DNA from: JALORV01 sp963780715
GTDB taxonomy: Bacteria > Pseudomonadota > Gammaproteobacteria > Burkholderiales > Burkholderiaceae_F
Length of the DNA stretch: 64,000 nucleotides
Reading direction: 5' to 3'
Assembly (NCBI GenBank): GCA_963780715.1
Contig: CAWADK010000015.1
Coordinates: 197,186-261,185, forward strand
In this document: positions 19,320 to 28,739 of the stretch, one piece after another
Numbering within the stretch: the stretch's first letter is position 1
Layout of the letters: every line of letters begins with the position of its first letter
Position numbers and translations under genes: made by a program
The notes under the pieces: generated by a model
What the model was told of the DNA's origin: nothing
Database searches by the model: none
The model's input: the letters and a program-made list of their open reading frames with translations, nothing else

Positions 19320-20953
19320 CGATGTCGAACGCGCTGCTCACGGGAACACTGGCGCTGCCGCTCCTGCTGCTTGCGGCGTGCCTGTGGTCTTCGGCGCGCA
19401 ACCGCATGCTGCCGTGGCTGGTCGTTGCGCCGCTGCCTGCGCTGCTCGCTGCCCTCGGTGTCGATCGTGGTACGACCGTCACGCTGATTGCGGCCGGGTC
19501 GTACGAGGGCGTGCTGGCCCTCGATGCGCCCGGCGCACTGCTGCTCGGCGTGGCGGCACTGCTGTGGAGTGCGGCCGGTGCCTACGCCGCGACGTACCAG
19601 CGCGACCTGCCGAACCGCGGTCGCTTCGCCGCCGCCTGGCTGCTGTGCCTCACCGGCTGCCTCGGCGTGTTCGTCGCCGCCGACATGCCGCTGCTGTACC
19701 TGATGCTGGCGACGATGACGCTCGGCGCGACCGCGCTGGTGTTCCAGGATGAAAGCGCAGGTGCGCGTCGCGCAGCCGCCATCTACCTCGGACTGGCACT
19801 CGTGGGCGAGACACTGGTGCTGGTCGCGATGATCCTGCTGGCGCAGGCGACGGCCGACGGCAGCCTCCTGATCCGCGATGCCGCGGCCGTGCTGCCGACG
19901 GCGACGCACCGCGATCTGATCGTCGCGCTGCTGATCATCGGCTTCGGCCTGAAGGCCGGACTGGTGCCCCTGCATGTGTGGATGCCGCTCGCGCATGCCG
20001 CAGCGCCGATGCCGGCCTCGGCCGTCCTGAGCGGCGTCGTCGTCAAGGCCGGCATCATCGGCTTGATCCGCTTCCTGCCGGTCGACGCGGGGCTTACCGA
20101 CTGGGGCAACGCGCTAGCGGTCGCCGGCATGTTCACGGCGCTGTATGCGGTGGCGATCGGCATCACGCAGCCGCATCCGAAGGTCGTGCTGGCGTACTCG
20201 AGCGTCAGCCAGATGGGATTCACCGCGGCCGTGATCGGCATGGGCATTGCCAGCCTGGACGCCGCGACGCCCGTGCTGGCGGCGTTCTACGCAACGCATC
20301 ACATCCTGGTGAAGGGCGCGATGTTCCTGCTGGTGGGCGTCGTGGCCGCGACTGCCGGGACACGGCTGCGCGGCACGCTGTTGCTCGCTGCGGTGCTGGC
20401 GGTCGGACTCGGCGGATTGCCGCTGACCGGCGGCGCCGTGGCCAAGCTCGCAGTCAAGGGTCCGCTCGGCTCGGGTTGGGCCGCAACGGTGGCGTATGCA
20501 TCTGCCGTCGGCACGACACTTCTGATGCTGCATTTCCTGCGACGCGTGGCGGCGAACAGTGCTGCTGAGCCTGCCGCGCGCGCAGCGGCAGGGCTGCGCT
20601 GGCCCTGGCTCGTGACCGCGATAGCGGCGCTTGTCGTGCCGTGGGCGATCTACCTGGGACTTTCAATCGGCACCGTGGCCGAGGCCGTCGCGCCGAAGGC
20701 GCTGTGGGCGTCGCTATGGCCGGTTGGCGTCGGCGCCGCGCTCTCCTGGTGGCTGGCACGCGCAGGCGACCGCCTGCCACGCATTCCGCCCGGAGACGTA
20801 GCCGTCGTCATCGACCGCGGAGTGGGCGCGGGTGCGCGCGCCGGTGCGGCGCTGCTTCGCGCCGACCGTGTGCTGCAACAATGGACGATCGCCGGTGTTT
20901 CGCTGCTGGTGCTGGCGGCGCTGTTCGGGCTGGCATTGGTGGCCGGGCGATGA
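19316..20953 (+). CDS. Second MrpD/NuoL-like large subunit lacking the TM5 glutamate
   Basis: A 545-residue polytopic protein of the same superfamily as the preceding gene. TM7 lysine (Lys213, GLKAGLVPLHVWMPLAHA) and TM8 lysine (Lys244, VVVKAGIIGL) are kept. The near-invariant TM5 glutamate is replaced: the segment reads LYLMLATMTL, with Ala132 where the partner has Glu149. In characterised Mrp and complex I subunits this Glu is essential. The subunit may therefore have a structural or different ion role, or may use another acidic residue. It may take the place of the missing N-terminal domain of MrpA. It is the last gene of the cluster. Confidence 0.87.
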   Translation: MTMSNALLTGTLALPLLLLAACLWSSARNRMLPWLVVAPLPALLAALGVDRGTTVTLIAAGSYEGVLALDAPGALLLGVAALLWSAAGAYAATYQRDLPNRGRFAAAWLLCLTGCLGVFVAADMPLLYLMLATMTLGATALVFQDESAGARRAAAIYLGLALVGETLVLVAMILLAQATADGSLLIRDAAAVLPTATHRDLIVALLIIGFGLKAGLVPLHVWMPLAHAAAPMPASAVLSGVVVKAGIIGLIRFLPVDAGLTDWGNALAVAGMFTALYAVAIGITQPHPKVVLAYSSVSQMGFTAAVIGMGIASLDAATPVLAAFYATHHILVKGAMFLLVGVVAATAGTRLRGTLLLAAVLAVGLGGLPLTGGAVAKLAVKGPLGSGWAATVAYASAVGTTLLMLHFLRRVAANSAAEPAARAAAGLRWPWLVTAIAALVVPWAIYLGLSIGTVAEAVAPKALWASLWPVGVGAALSWWLARAGDRLPRIPPGDVAVVIDRGVGAGARAGAALLRADRVLQQWTIAGVSLLVLAALFGLALVAGR

Positions 20954-21016
20954 GCCAGGCCCGTTGATGCCGTCAGTCGCGCTTGCGCGCAAGAGCCCTG
21001 CGCCGAACACCACCGA

Positions 21017-21040
21017 GCGGGTCCGATGCGCCGGACCCGC
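21017..21040. terminator. Strong hairpin between convergent genes
   Basis: GCGGGTCCG (21017-21025) pairs perfectly with CGGACCCGC (21032-21040) around a six-base loop. It stands between the end of the antiporter cluster and the convergent Tat-exported protein. A 12-base palindrome CTTGCGCGCAAG lies just upstream (about 20982-20993). No U-run follows on either strand, so intrinsic termination is possible but not classical. Confidence 0.45.
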
Positions 21041-21064
21041 CAGGATCAACTCGACTGCAGTCGG

Positions 21065-21521
21065 TCAGGACCGGAGCGAAATCTGCATGCCGGACAGATC
21101 GATCGACACCATCAGTCCGATCTGCCGACCCGACACTCGCAGGCGCACACCGCGTGAGTTCTGCAACTCGACGACAGCCGCCGCCGCCGGCCAGTGCGGC
21201 GCTGGCTCCGACAGCGGTGTAGGTGCCTTCGACGTCCTTGGCCTGCTTCAGGTTGTAGACCTCACCGACAAAGTCCGTGCGCGCTACGCCGATGGTTGCG
21301 CCCAGGCTGACGCCGCCGATGTTTAGGTGGTAACCATTGTCCTTGAACACCATCGTGCCGCTGCCGCCGCTTCCGCCGATGATGAACCCGGCGCGCCACA
21401 GCGAAAACTCGATCGTGGCGTCGGGCTTGCCTTGCGCCAGCGCAGGGGCGCTGGCCGTCGCGGCCAGCGCTGCGGCCGATGCGACAAAGAAGTTTCTTCG
21501 AGTGGTATCCGTGTTCGACAT
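21065..21521 (-). pseudogene. Tat-exported conserved small protein, one frameshift
   Basis: The start region has a twin-arginine signal (TTRRNFFVASAAALAATASAPALAQ), so the product is periplasmic. The mature part begins with a beta-rich segment with GGSGGSGTMVF and ends its first frame at SAALAGGGG. From there the first frame runs into arbitrary sequence. Dropping one base near 21183, in the GGC repeat, gives VVELQNSRGVRLRVSG, then RQIGLMVSIDLSGMQISLRS and a stop at 21065. That ending is coherent and matches the start in style, so I take the gene to be a 151-residue protein with a +1 shift. I know similar small exported proteins in proteobacteria but no function for them. The shift could be a sequence error. 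Confidence 0.72.
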
Positions 21522-21657
21522 AGCTAAAGTCCCCGTGGTTGAGAAGGCCGGCGCTCGAGCGGCCAGCCGTGGCAGCCGTGCCGGTGCGGCACGGTTGGGT
21601 GAAACTCGGAGGCGCCACGAACCGGCGGCGCGGTAAAGGGTCGTTTCGCAGCGTCCA

Positions 21658-23469
21658 TCAGAAGCGCCAGATCATCGGCACGAAGAAGACCGCCATGACG
21701 AAGAACCAGGCCATGCAGACGATGCCGATCTTCCAGTAGTCGCCGAACTTGTAGCCGCCCGGCCCCATGATCATCAGGTTGACCGGTGTGGCCACCGGCG
21801 TCAGGAACGACGCCGCCGCGGCGACGCAGACGCTCATCATGACCGGGCGTGGCGAGATGCCGAGTTCGATTGCGGCTGCCACCGCGATCGGGATGATGAT
21901 CAGTGCCGTCGCGGTGTTGCTGATGAGCTGGCCAAGCACTGCGGTCAGGATGAAGAGTCCCGCCAGCAGCGCGTAAGGTCCGGCTTCTCCGACGATGGCG
22001 ACCAGCCTGTCTGCGAGCAGCTGCGCCGCACCTGTCTCGGACATTGCGGCGGACAGCGGGGTCATCGCACCGACCAGTATCACCGTGGTCCAGTTGACCG
22101 AGCGGTAGGCCTGGTCGACCGTGAGCACGCCGACGACCACCATCGCGACCGCTGCGACCAGCCCCGCAACCGCGGACGGCACGAGGTTCAGTGCGAGCGC
22201 CGCCACCATCGCCACGAGAATTCCGATCGCTGCCTTGGCGCCCGTGCCCATCGGCACCGCCTGGCGACGCACGAGGTCGGGGGAATCGACGACGAGTACT
22301 TCCGGGTCGGCGAGGCGTTTATCGAGCGCACTCCACGTGCCCTGCAGCAGCATCGTGTCGCCGACTTCGAGCGCGGTCTTGCCTGGCCCGACGTCTTCAC
22401 CGCGGCGCTGCACGGCGAGGATCAGCAGGTCGCCGCTTTCCGTCACCATGCCGGGAAACACTTCGCGCCCGATCATTCCCGACCGCGGCGGAATCACGAC
22501 TTCGGCCAGTCCCGAGGACCGGTTGAACAGCGTGTCGGCGACTCCCGCCTCGGCTTCGCCTGCGCCGAAGGACAGGTGCATGTCATTGGCGAAACTCGCG
22601 GCCGCGTCGGCTTCGCCGCGCAGGATCAGCGTGTCGCCTTCTTCAATCGCCGCACGGGTCAGCGGCCGACCGGTGGCGCCCGCCTGCGATCCGATCAGGC
22701 TCAGCCCCGGGTAGGCGGCGAGATCGATCGCCGTCGGCGCGGTTCCGATCAGTGGGGAACTTGGCCGCACGCGCAGCTGGAATGCATTGCCCTCGAGCCG
22801 GTACTGCTCCACGAGCGTGCGTGCGTGCTTGGACAGGTCGGTCGGCATCGACGCGCCACTCTTGTGGGGCAGTAGGCGATGTCCGAGGAACACCAGGATC
22901 GCCATCGTCCCGGCGAGCAGCGGAACGCCGACGATCGCGAACTCGAAGAAACCGAAGTAACCGGTGCCCGCTTCTTCGGACGCCTGTGACACGAGCACGT
23001 TCACCGGTGAGCCGGTCAGCGCCAGGATCGAGCCCGCATGGGAGGCAAAAACCATTGGCATCAGCAGCTGCGACGGTGGACGGTTCAGGCGAACCGCCAT
23101 CACGACCACCACCGGCAGCAGTGCGGCCACCGCACCATTCAGGCTGATCAATCCCGTCAGCGCGGCACAGGCCAGCATGATCAGCACTAGCTGCCGCACC
23201 CGGCTTTCGCCCGCCTTATCGATCAGGAACTGGCCCGCCCACGCCGTGACGCCGGTCACCTCGAGGCCCGCGCTGACGACGAACAGCGACGCGATGAAGA
23301 TCGTCGTCGGATCGCCGAGCCCGCCGAGCGCCTGCCGGAAGTCGAGGATGCCGGTGAAGTACAGCGCCAGCGCGGTGCCAAGCGCGACGATCACCACCGG
23401 CACCTTCTCGGTGATGAACAGCACGATGACGACCGCGATGATCAGGAAAAGTACGTAGACGTCGTTCAA
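21658..23469 (-). CDS. SLC13-family transporter with two RCK_C (TrkA-C) domains
   Basis: Inner-membrane permease of the divalent anion:Na+ symporter (DASS/SLC13) type, 603 residues. The N-terminal helices contain VFASHAGSILALTGSPVNVLVSQ (about 145-165), the conserved Ser-Asn-like substrate motif region. Two cytoplasmic TrkA-C/RCK_C domains sit in the middle (about 215-300 and 305-385; GDTLILRGEADAAASF and GDTMLLQGTW). The C-terminal half has the second motif LISNTATALIIIPIAVA. This layout is common in bacterial transporters annotated for sulfate or C4-dicarboxylates, but the substrate cannot be fixed from sequence. The start is TTG at 23469, preceded by AGGTGA at a good distance. Confidence 0.87.
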   Translation of the reverse strand: MNDVYVLFLIIAVVIVLFITEKVPVVIVALGTALALYFTGILDFRQALGGLGDPTTIFIASLFVVSAGLEVTGVTAWAGQFLIDKAGESRVRQLVLIMLACAALTGLISLNGAVAALLPVVVVMAVRLNRPPSQLLMPMVFASHAGSILALTGSPVNVLVSQASEEAGTGYFGFFEFAIVGVPLLAGTMAILVFLGHRLLPHKSGASMPTDLSKHARTLVEQYRLEGNAFQLRVRPSSPLIGTAPTAIDLAAYPGLSLIGSQAGATGRPLTRAAIEEGDTLILRGEADAAASFANDMHLSFGAGEAEAGVADTLFNRSSGLAEVVIPPRSGMIGREVFPGMVTESGDLLILAVQRRGEDVGPGKTALEVGDTMLLQGTWSALDKRLADPEVLVVDSPDLVRRQAVPMGTGAKAAIGILVAMVAALALNLVPSAVAGLVAAVAMVVVGVLTVDQAYRSVNWTTVILVGAMTPLSAAMSETGAAQLLADRLVAIVGEAGPYALLAGLFILTAVLGQLISNTATALIIIPIAVAAAIELGISPRPVMMSVCVAAAASFLTPVATPVNLMIMGPGGYKFGDYWKIGIVCMAWFFVMAVFFVPMIWRF

Positions 23470-23592
23470 AGCTTCACCTGTCGTTGTTATTCCCGCCGGA
23501 CCGCGGCCGCAGGGTGTTCAGGAGGGGGAGCCCGCCGCGGAATGCTGAAGTCGCGCGCGGCGGAGCACATCGTACTCGCCGCACGCGGAGCG

Positions 23593-25116
23593 TCAGCGCT
23601 TCGGCGGCGTGAAGTTCACCGCAAGGTCGGCAAAGAGTCGCGCGCAGACGCCGGTGGCACCCTTGGAGCGCCATGCATCGTCGACATCGAGCTTCATCGT
23701 CCCGCAGATGTCGAAGTGGGTCCACGGAATGCCGTCGACGAATTCCTCCAGGTACAGCGCCGCCGTGATCGAGCCCGGCTGTGCATCGCCCATGTTCTTC
23801 AGGTCGGCGATCGCCGAGTCGATCTGCTTGCGGTAGCGGCGGTCGAGCGGCATGCGCCAGATGGTCTCGTCGGTGCGATCGGCCGAGGCTTGTACCTGCC
23901 GGGCAAAGCCATCGTGGTTCGAGAACACGCCAGTGAGGTGCTCGCCGAGCGCGGCGAAGATCGCTCCCGTGAGCGTGCCGACGTTGATGATCGCATCGGG
24001 CTTCAACTCGGCTGCGAGCGCGAGGCCGTCGGCGAGTATCAGGCGACCCTCGGCGTCGGTGTTGTGGATCTCCACGGTCTTGCCATTGCGGTGTGTGAGC
24101 ACGTCGCCCATCTTGGTCGCCGAACCCGACGGCATGTTGTCCGTGCACATCAGGAAAGCGGTCACGGTGTTCGGGCAGTCGAGGTCGCGCAGGACCGACA
24201 TCGTGCCGAGCACCGCGGCGGCACCGGCCATGTCCATCTTCATGAAGAGCTGCATGCCCTGCGCCGGCTTCAGGTTGATACCGCCGGAGTCATACATGAT
24301 GCCCTTGCCGACCATGACGAGGTGCCCACCCTTGCCCTTGGTGCTTTTCGGCTTGTAGGTGAGCTTGATCATGCGCGGGGGTTCCGTGCTGCCGGCGTTC
24401 ACGCCGAGAATGCCACCGCAGCCCAGTTTCTCGAGATCACCCTTGTCGAAGACCTCGACCGTGAGCCCGCGCGTGCGCGCCACTTCTTCGGCGATTTCGG
24501 CCATGCGCTTGGCCGGCAGCTCCATGGCCGGCGCATTGGCGAGGTCGCGCGCAAGCATCGCCGCCGCGGCCATCGTCTGACCGAGCTTCGCGCCGGCCGC
24601 CTCGGCCTTCTGCCGTTCGGCCGTCGTCACCAGCGTGAGCGCTTCAAGAGGCGCATCGCTCTTCTTGCTCTTGCGCTGCTCGTAGCGGTAACGCGCCAGC
24701 AGCACGCCTTCGGTGACGGCCTGCGCCGCAGCCGCCGGCGCGACGCCACTGGCGACGTCTGCGAGCCCGGTGGCCAGATGCGACTGCCGGGACGCGGCCC
24801 GGGCGAATGCCGCGGCCGCGTCACGCAATCTGGCGACATCGAGGCCGGCATCTCCGACGCCTACCGCAATGACAACGGACTTTCCGTCCTTTGGAATGAC
24901 CAGGGTCTGGCCCTGCTTGCCCTCGAAGCCCGCGGCCGCGAGCGCGTCGCGATCCAGCCCGATCTGTCGCGGTACTGCTCCTTTCGATCCGACGGCGATT
25001 CCTACAGCCGTGGCGCTCGACGGCACTGAGCGTGCAACGCTGACCGTGGCCTTTGAAGACTCCGTGAGCGAGGGCACCGGGTTAATACCAGCACGGTGAT
25101 GGGATTTCTTTGCCAT
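23593..25116 (-). CDS. M17 leucyl-type metallo-aminopeptidase
   Basis: Cytosolic two-metal aminopeptidase of family M17, 507 residues. The catalytic half carries all metal ligands and catalytic residues: Lys and Asp in VGKGIMYDSGGINLKP, Asp in MKMDMAGAA, and Asp, Glu and Arg in NTDAEGRLILADG. The N-terminal regulatory half is less conserved. The ATG at 25116 has a strong ribosome site (AAGGAGAA). It differs clearly from the second M17 gene at 27091, which has the more classical PepA sequence, so the two are paralogues and not a recent copy. They flank an AbgT-family transporter. Substrate preference is unknown. Confidence 0.93.
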   Translation of the reverse strand: MAKKSHHRAGINPVPSLTESSKATVSVARSVPSSATAVGIAVGSKGAVPRQIGLDRDALAAAGFEGKQGQTLVIPKDGKSVVIAVGVGDAGLDVARLRDAAAAFARAASRQSHLATGLADVASGVAPAAAAQAVTEGVLLARYRYEQRKSKKSDAPLEALTLVTTAERQKAEAAGAKLGQTMAAAAMLARDLANAPAMELPAKRMAEIAEEVARTRGLTVEVFDKGDLEKLGCGGILGVNAGSTEPPRMIKLTYKPKSTKGKGGHLVMVGKGIMYDSGGINLKPAQGMQLFMKMDMAGAAAVLGTMSVLRDLDCPNTVTAFLMCTDNMPSGSATKMGDVLTHRNGKTVEIHNTDAEGRLILADGLALAAELKPDAIINVGTLTGAIFAALGEHLTGVFSNHDGFARQVQASADRTDETIWRMPLDRRYRKQIDSAIADLKNMGDAQPGSITAALYLEEFVDGIPWTHFDICGTMKLDVDDAWRSKGATGVCARLFADLAVNFTPPKR

Positions 25117-25478
25117 TGTTCTTTCTCCTTGTCGTATCCGGGTCTCGCTCGAAGAGTGCTCGATCGCGGTGCATGCAACGGATTTGGCTCAGCATGGACG
25201 CGACTTGTGACTGAATTCTTACACGTCTGCACGTTCGGTCCGTCAGCGGCTGTCGACAAGATGATCGCGTCCCGGCCGCGCGGTGCGACAGGATATCTGA
25301 GCATTCGGCGTCTCGCCGAATTGCCTTGCCGAATTGAGAAACATCGACTTTAATTGCCGGCCCGCTCGCTGCAGCCGGGCTCCCGAACTGTCGGGAGAAC
25401 AACAGCGACGTGCCTGACTCAAGGCAGTTGTGCTTACAAGAAAAAACCAAAGAAAAGCAGAGTGAAAGGAAATCGTCC
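25117..25478. other. Divergent intergenic region between M17 peptidase and AbgT transporter
   Basis: This 362-base region has no gene. It contains an A-rich stretch and a GAAAGGAA ribosome site just before the transporter start. A perfect stem TCCCGA/TCGGGA is at 25381-25396, preceded by a weaker GCCCG/CGGGC stem (about 25360-25380). I compared it by eye with known folate-type riboswitches and saw no match. Promoters are not clear enough to call. Confidence 0.5.
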
Positions 25479-27014
25479 ATGAGTCAGACCGCGCAGGCAG
25501 AGAAGGGGGGAATGCAGAAGATCCTCGACATCGTCGAGCGGGTCGGCAACAAGGTGCCGCACCCGGTCGTGATCTTCCTGATCCTCATCGCCTTCGTCAT
25601 TGTCCTGTCACACATCTTCTACGCGATGGGCGTAGCGATCACCTACCAGGTGATCAATCCCGAGACGCACAAGCTCGAGACGCAGACGACAGCGGCGCGC
25701 AGTCTGCTGACCGCCGACGGCATCCGCTTCATGTTCACCGGGGTCGTCACGAACTTCATGAACTTCCATGCGGTCGGCGTCATCATCGTCGCGATGGTCG
25801 GCGTCGGTGTCGCAGAGGCCTCCGGCCTGGTGAAGGCGTTGATCCGCAAGCTGGTCATCATCTCGCCGGCGTGGGCGCTGACATGGATCCTGGTTTTCGT
25901 TGGCATCATTTCCAGTATTGCGGCCGACGCGGGCTATCTCGTGCTGATCCCGCTGGCCGGCGCCGCGTTCATCAGTGTCGGCCGCCATCCGCTGGCGGGA
26001 CTCGCGCTCGCCTTTGCGTCTGTGGCGAGCGTGTTCCTCGTCAATATCCTGATCGTGCCGGTCGACGGCATCTTGGTCGGCATCACCAATGACGCGATCC
26101 ACCTGCTCGACGCCAACAAGTCGATCGACCTGGCGTCGAACCTCTGGTTCTCGATCGCATCGGTGATCGCGATGATGGTCGTCGTGGTGTTCGTCAACAA
26201 CCGCATCGTCGAGCCGCGGCTGGGCAAGTACACGGGCGACTACGTCGTCGAGGGCGAAAACGTGCTGTCGCCCGACGAGTACCGCGGACTGAAGTACGCC
26301 GGCATCGGGCTGGCGCTTGCACTCGGCTTCGTCATGCTGCTGCTGCTGCCGCCGGGGGCTCCGCTGCGCAATCCCGAGACCGGTTCGATCATCGGCAACT
26401 CGCCGTTCATGAACAGCCTGATCGTGACGATCGCGCTGGTGTTTCTGTCGGCTGGTATCGGCTACGGCATCGGTGCCAAGACGATGAATTCGTCGGTCGA
26501 TGTCATCAATGCGGTGCAGAAATCGATCGCCAGCCTGAGCGGCCTCATCTTTCTGCTGTTGATCATCAGCCAGTTCCTGGCCTACTTCAACTACACCAAC
26601 ATGGCACCGCTGGCGGCGATCTCGCTGGCCAACATCCTGCAGCAGGCCAACCTTGATGCAGTCTGGCTGATGATCGGTTTCGTCATTGTCGTGCTGATCC
26701 TCGACCTGATCATCACGGGCGCGATCCCGAAATGGGCGATCTTCGCGCCGATCTTCGTGCCGCTGCTGATGAAGCTCGGCGTGCAGCCCGATGCGGTCCT
26801 CGCGGCCTACCGGGTCGGCGATTCGCCGATGAACTCGATCACGCCGCTGAATGCGTACTTCGCGATGATTGTCGTGTTCTGCCAGAAGTACGTGAAGGAC
26901 GCTGGCGTGGGCACGGTCATCGCGCTGATGCTGCCGTACGTGCTGGCCATCGCGGCCGTCTGGCTGGTCCTGCTCGTGGCCTGGCAACTGGTCGGCCTGC
27001 CCTGGGGCATCTAG
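25479..27014 (+). CDS. AbgT-family transporter
   Basis: A 511-residue inner-membrane protein of the AbgT family, known for p-aminobenzoyl-glutamate uptake and, in some members, drug-driven efflux of sulfonamides. The start is ATG 25479 after GAAAGGAA; the frame is open 23 codons upstream without family sequence. The first helix is preceded by ILDIVERVGNKVPHPVVIF, a typical AbgT N-terminus. Later come SSIAADAGYLVLIPLAGAAF (about 149-168), FASVASVFLVNILIVPVDG, and the C-terminal block DSPMNSITPLNAYFAMIV, all characteristic. Its neighbours are two M17 aminopeptidases rather than the usual M20 AbgA/AbgB pair. Import of a peptide-like or amidated glutamate compound is a fair inference. Confidence 0.92.
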   Translation: MSQTAQAEKGGMQKILDIVERVGNKVPHPVVIFLILIAFVIVLSHIFYAMGVAITYQVINPETHKLETQTTAARSLLTADGIRFMFTGVVTNFMNFHAVGVIIVAMVGVGVAEASGLVKALIRKLVIISPAWALTWILVFVGIISSIAADAGYLVLIPLAGAAFISVGRHPLAGLALAFASVASVFLVNILIVPVDGILVGITNDAIHLLDANKSIDLASNLWFSIASVIAMMVVVVFVNNRIVEPRLGKYTGDYVVEGENVLSPDEYRGLKYAGIGLALALGFVMLLLLPPGAPLRNPETGSIIGNSPFMNSLIVTIALVFLSAGIGYGIGAKTMNSSVDVINAVQKSIASLSGLIFLLLIISQFLAYFNYTNMAPLAAISLANILQQANLDAVWLMIGFVIVVLILDLIITGAIPKWAIFAPIFVPLLMKLGVQPDAVLAAYRVGDSPMNSITPLNAYFAMIVVFCQKYVKDAGVGTVIALMLPYVLAIAAVWLVLLVAWQLVGLPWGI

Positions 27015-27028
27015 TCGCGCGCCCTCCC

Positions 27029-27068
27029 GCCGGTGGGTGCCCCCGCGTTCACCGGCTCACTCCCTCTT
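27029..27068 (+). terminator. Hairpin with pyrimidine tail after AbgT gene
   Basis: GCCGGTG (27029-27035) pairs with CACCGGC (27050-27056) over a 14-base loop, followed by TCACTCCCTCTTT. The stop of the transporter is 15 bases before it and the pepA start 22 bases after it. It may reduce read-through into pepA rather than stop it fully. Confidence 0.45.
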
Positions 27069-27090
27069 TGATTGATCTGCGGAGCTTTCG

Positions 27091-28583
27091 ATGGAAATTT
27101 CACTTGCGAAGGTCGCGCCGGCGACCCTGAAGACCGGCACGCTGGTGGTGGGTGCCTATGCTGACGGATCGCTGCTGCCGGCCGCACAGGCGGTCGACCA
27201 GGCGGCCGGTGGCGCCCTCTCCGCCGCGCTGAAGCGCGGAGACCTCGATGAGAAAGCCGGCGCGACGCTGGTGTTTCCGGCCCTGGGCGGAGTCGGTGCC
27301 GAGCGCGTGCTGCTCGTGAGCCTCGGTCAGCGCGCGGCGCTCGGCGACAGGCCGTTCCGTGACGCGGTCGCCGCGGTCGCGAAGGTGCTGGCCGGTGGCG
27401 TGGCGAAGGACGCCGCGGTTGCGCTGGTTGACGTCGATCTGCCGAACCGCACGCCGGCCTGGCGCGTGCGAACTGCTGCACGGCTGCTCGCCGACGGTGC
27501 GTACAAGTTCGACGCACCTCGGGCCAAGCCCGCGCCGGCGCGCGGCGCGAGCCGGGTCACGTTGATCGTGGAGTCCGAGCCGAACGCCGAGCTCTCGACT
27601 GCGGTGAAGACCGGAGTCGCCACGGCCGAGGGCATGGCGCTGACCAAGGACCTCGGCAACCTCGGCGGCAATGTCTGCACGCCCGGCTACATGGCCGAAA
27701 CCGCGCAGAGGCTCGGCAAGGAGTTCGGCTTCGAGGTCGAGGTGCTCGAGCGCGCCGACATGGAAAAGCTCGGCATGCACTCGGCGCTGTCAGTGGGTCG
27801 GGCTTCGTATTCGCCGTGCAAGTTCATCGTCATGAAGTACAGCAAGGGCGGGACTGCCAAGCCGATCGTGCTGATCGGCAAGGGCATGACGTTCGACACC
27901 GGCGGCGTGTCGCTGAAGCCCGGCGCCAACCTCGACGAGATGAAGTACGACATGTGCGGCGGCGGCAGCGTGATCGGCGCCTTCCGAACCGTTGCAAAGC
28001 TCGGACTTGCCGATCAATCTGGTCGGCCTTGTGATGGCGGTCGAGAACATGCCGGGCGGCAATGCCAGCCGACCGGGCGACGTCGTCAAGTCGATGGCGG
28101 GCATCACGATCGAGATCCTCAACACCGACGCCGAAGGGCGCCTCGTGCTGTGCGATGCGATGACCTACGCCGAGCGCTTCGAGCCGGCGTGCGTGATCGA
28201 CCTCGCCACGCTGACCGGCGCCTGCGTGATCGCACTCGGCGCGCATGCGAGCGGACTGTTCGCGAACGACGACGCGCTGGCGGCGGAACTGCTGGCCGCC
28301 GGCATGACCGCCGGCGACCGTGCCTGGCAGATTGCCGGTGTGGGACGACTACCAGGGCCAGCTCAAGAGCAACTTCGCCGACATGAGCAACCTCGGCGGA
28401 CCGGCGGCCGGATCGATCACGGCGGCACTGTTCCTGTCGCACTTTGCGAAGAAGTACAAGTGGGCACACCTCGACATCGCCGGCACGGCATCGGTCTCCG
28501 GCGACGCGAAGGGCGCCACCGGGCGCCCGGTACCTCTGTTGACGGAGTTCCTGCTGTCGCGCGCTGAAGTCAAGGCCCACTGA
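27091..28583 (+). pseudogene. pepA: Leucyl aminopeptidase PepA, two +1 frameshifts
   Basis: Classical M17 leucyl aminopeptidase split over three frames. Frame one (27091 to about 28005) holds the N-terminal domain and IGKGMTFDTGGVSLKPG, then EMKYDMCGGG. Frame two (about 28005-28331) starts with PINLVGLVMAVENMPGG and carries NTDAEGRLVLCDA. Frame three (about 28331-28583) reads LPVWDDYQGQLKSNFADMSN to the stop. Removing one base near 28004 and one near 28331 restores a continuous 496-residue protein of normal PepA length with every metal ligand and catalytic residue intact. Sequence error is therefore as likely as real decay. It follows the AbgT gene by 76 bases. Confidence 0.85.
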
Positions 28584-28739
28584 GCGCGGGTCGATTGACG
28601 CGAAGCGTGATTCGCCGGGACCGGGCGCGCCGGTACGCTGCCGCGCGTGCCGGGCGCGGCGGCGGGATTGCGGCTCAGGACCGCGAGTCGGTCCGCGTGG
28701 CGGGACCGTCCTTGCAGCACCGACCAGGGCGATAGAGCG

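Noticed and set aside
25340..25440. Possible folate-type riboswitch upstream of the AbgT gene
   Set aside because: Two simple stems exist but the conserved cores of known folate riboswitches are not seen.
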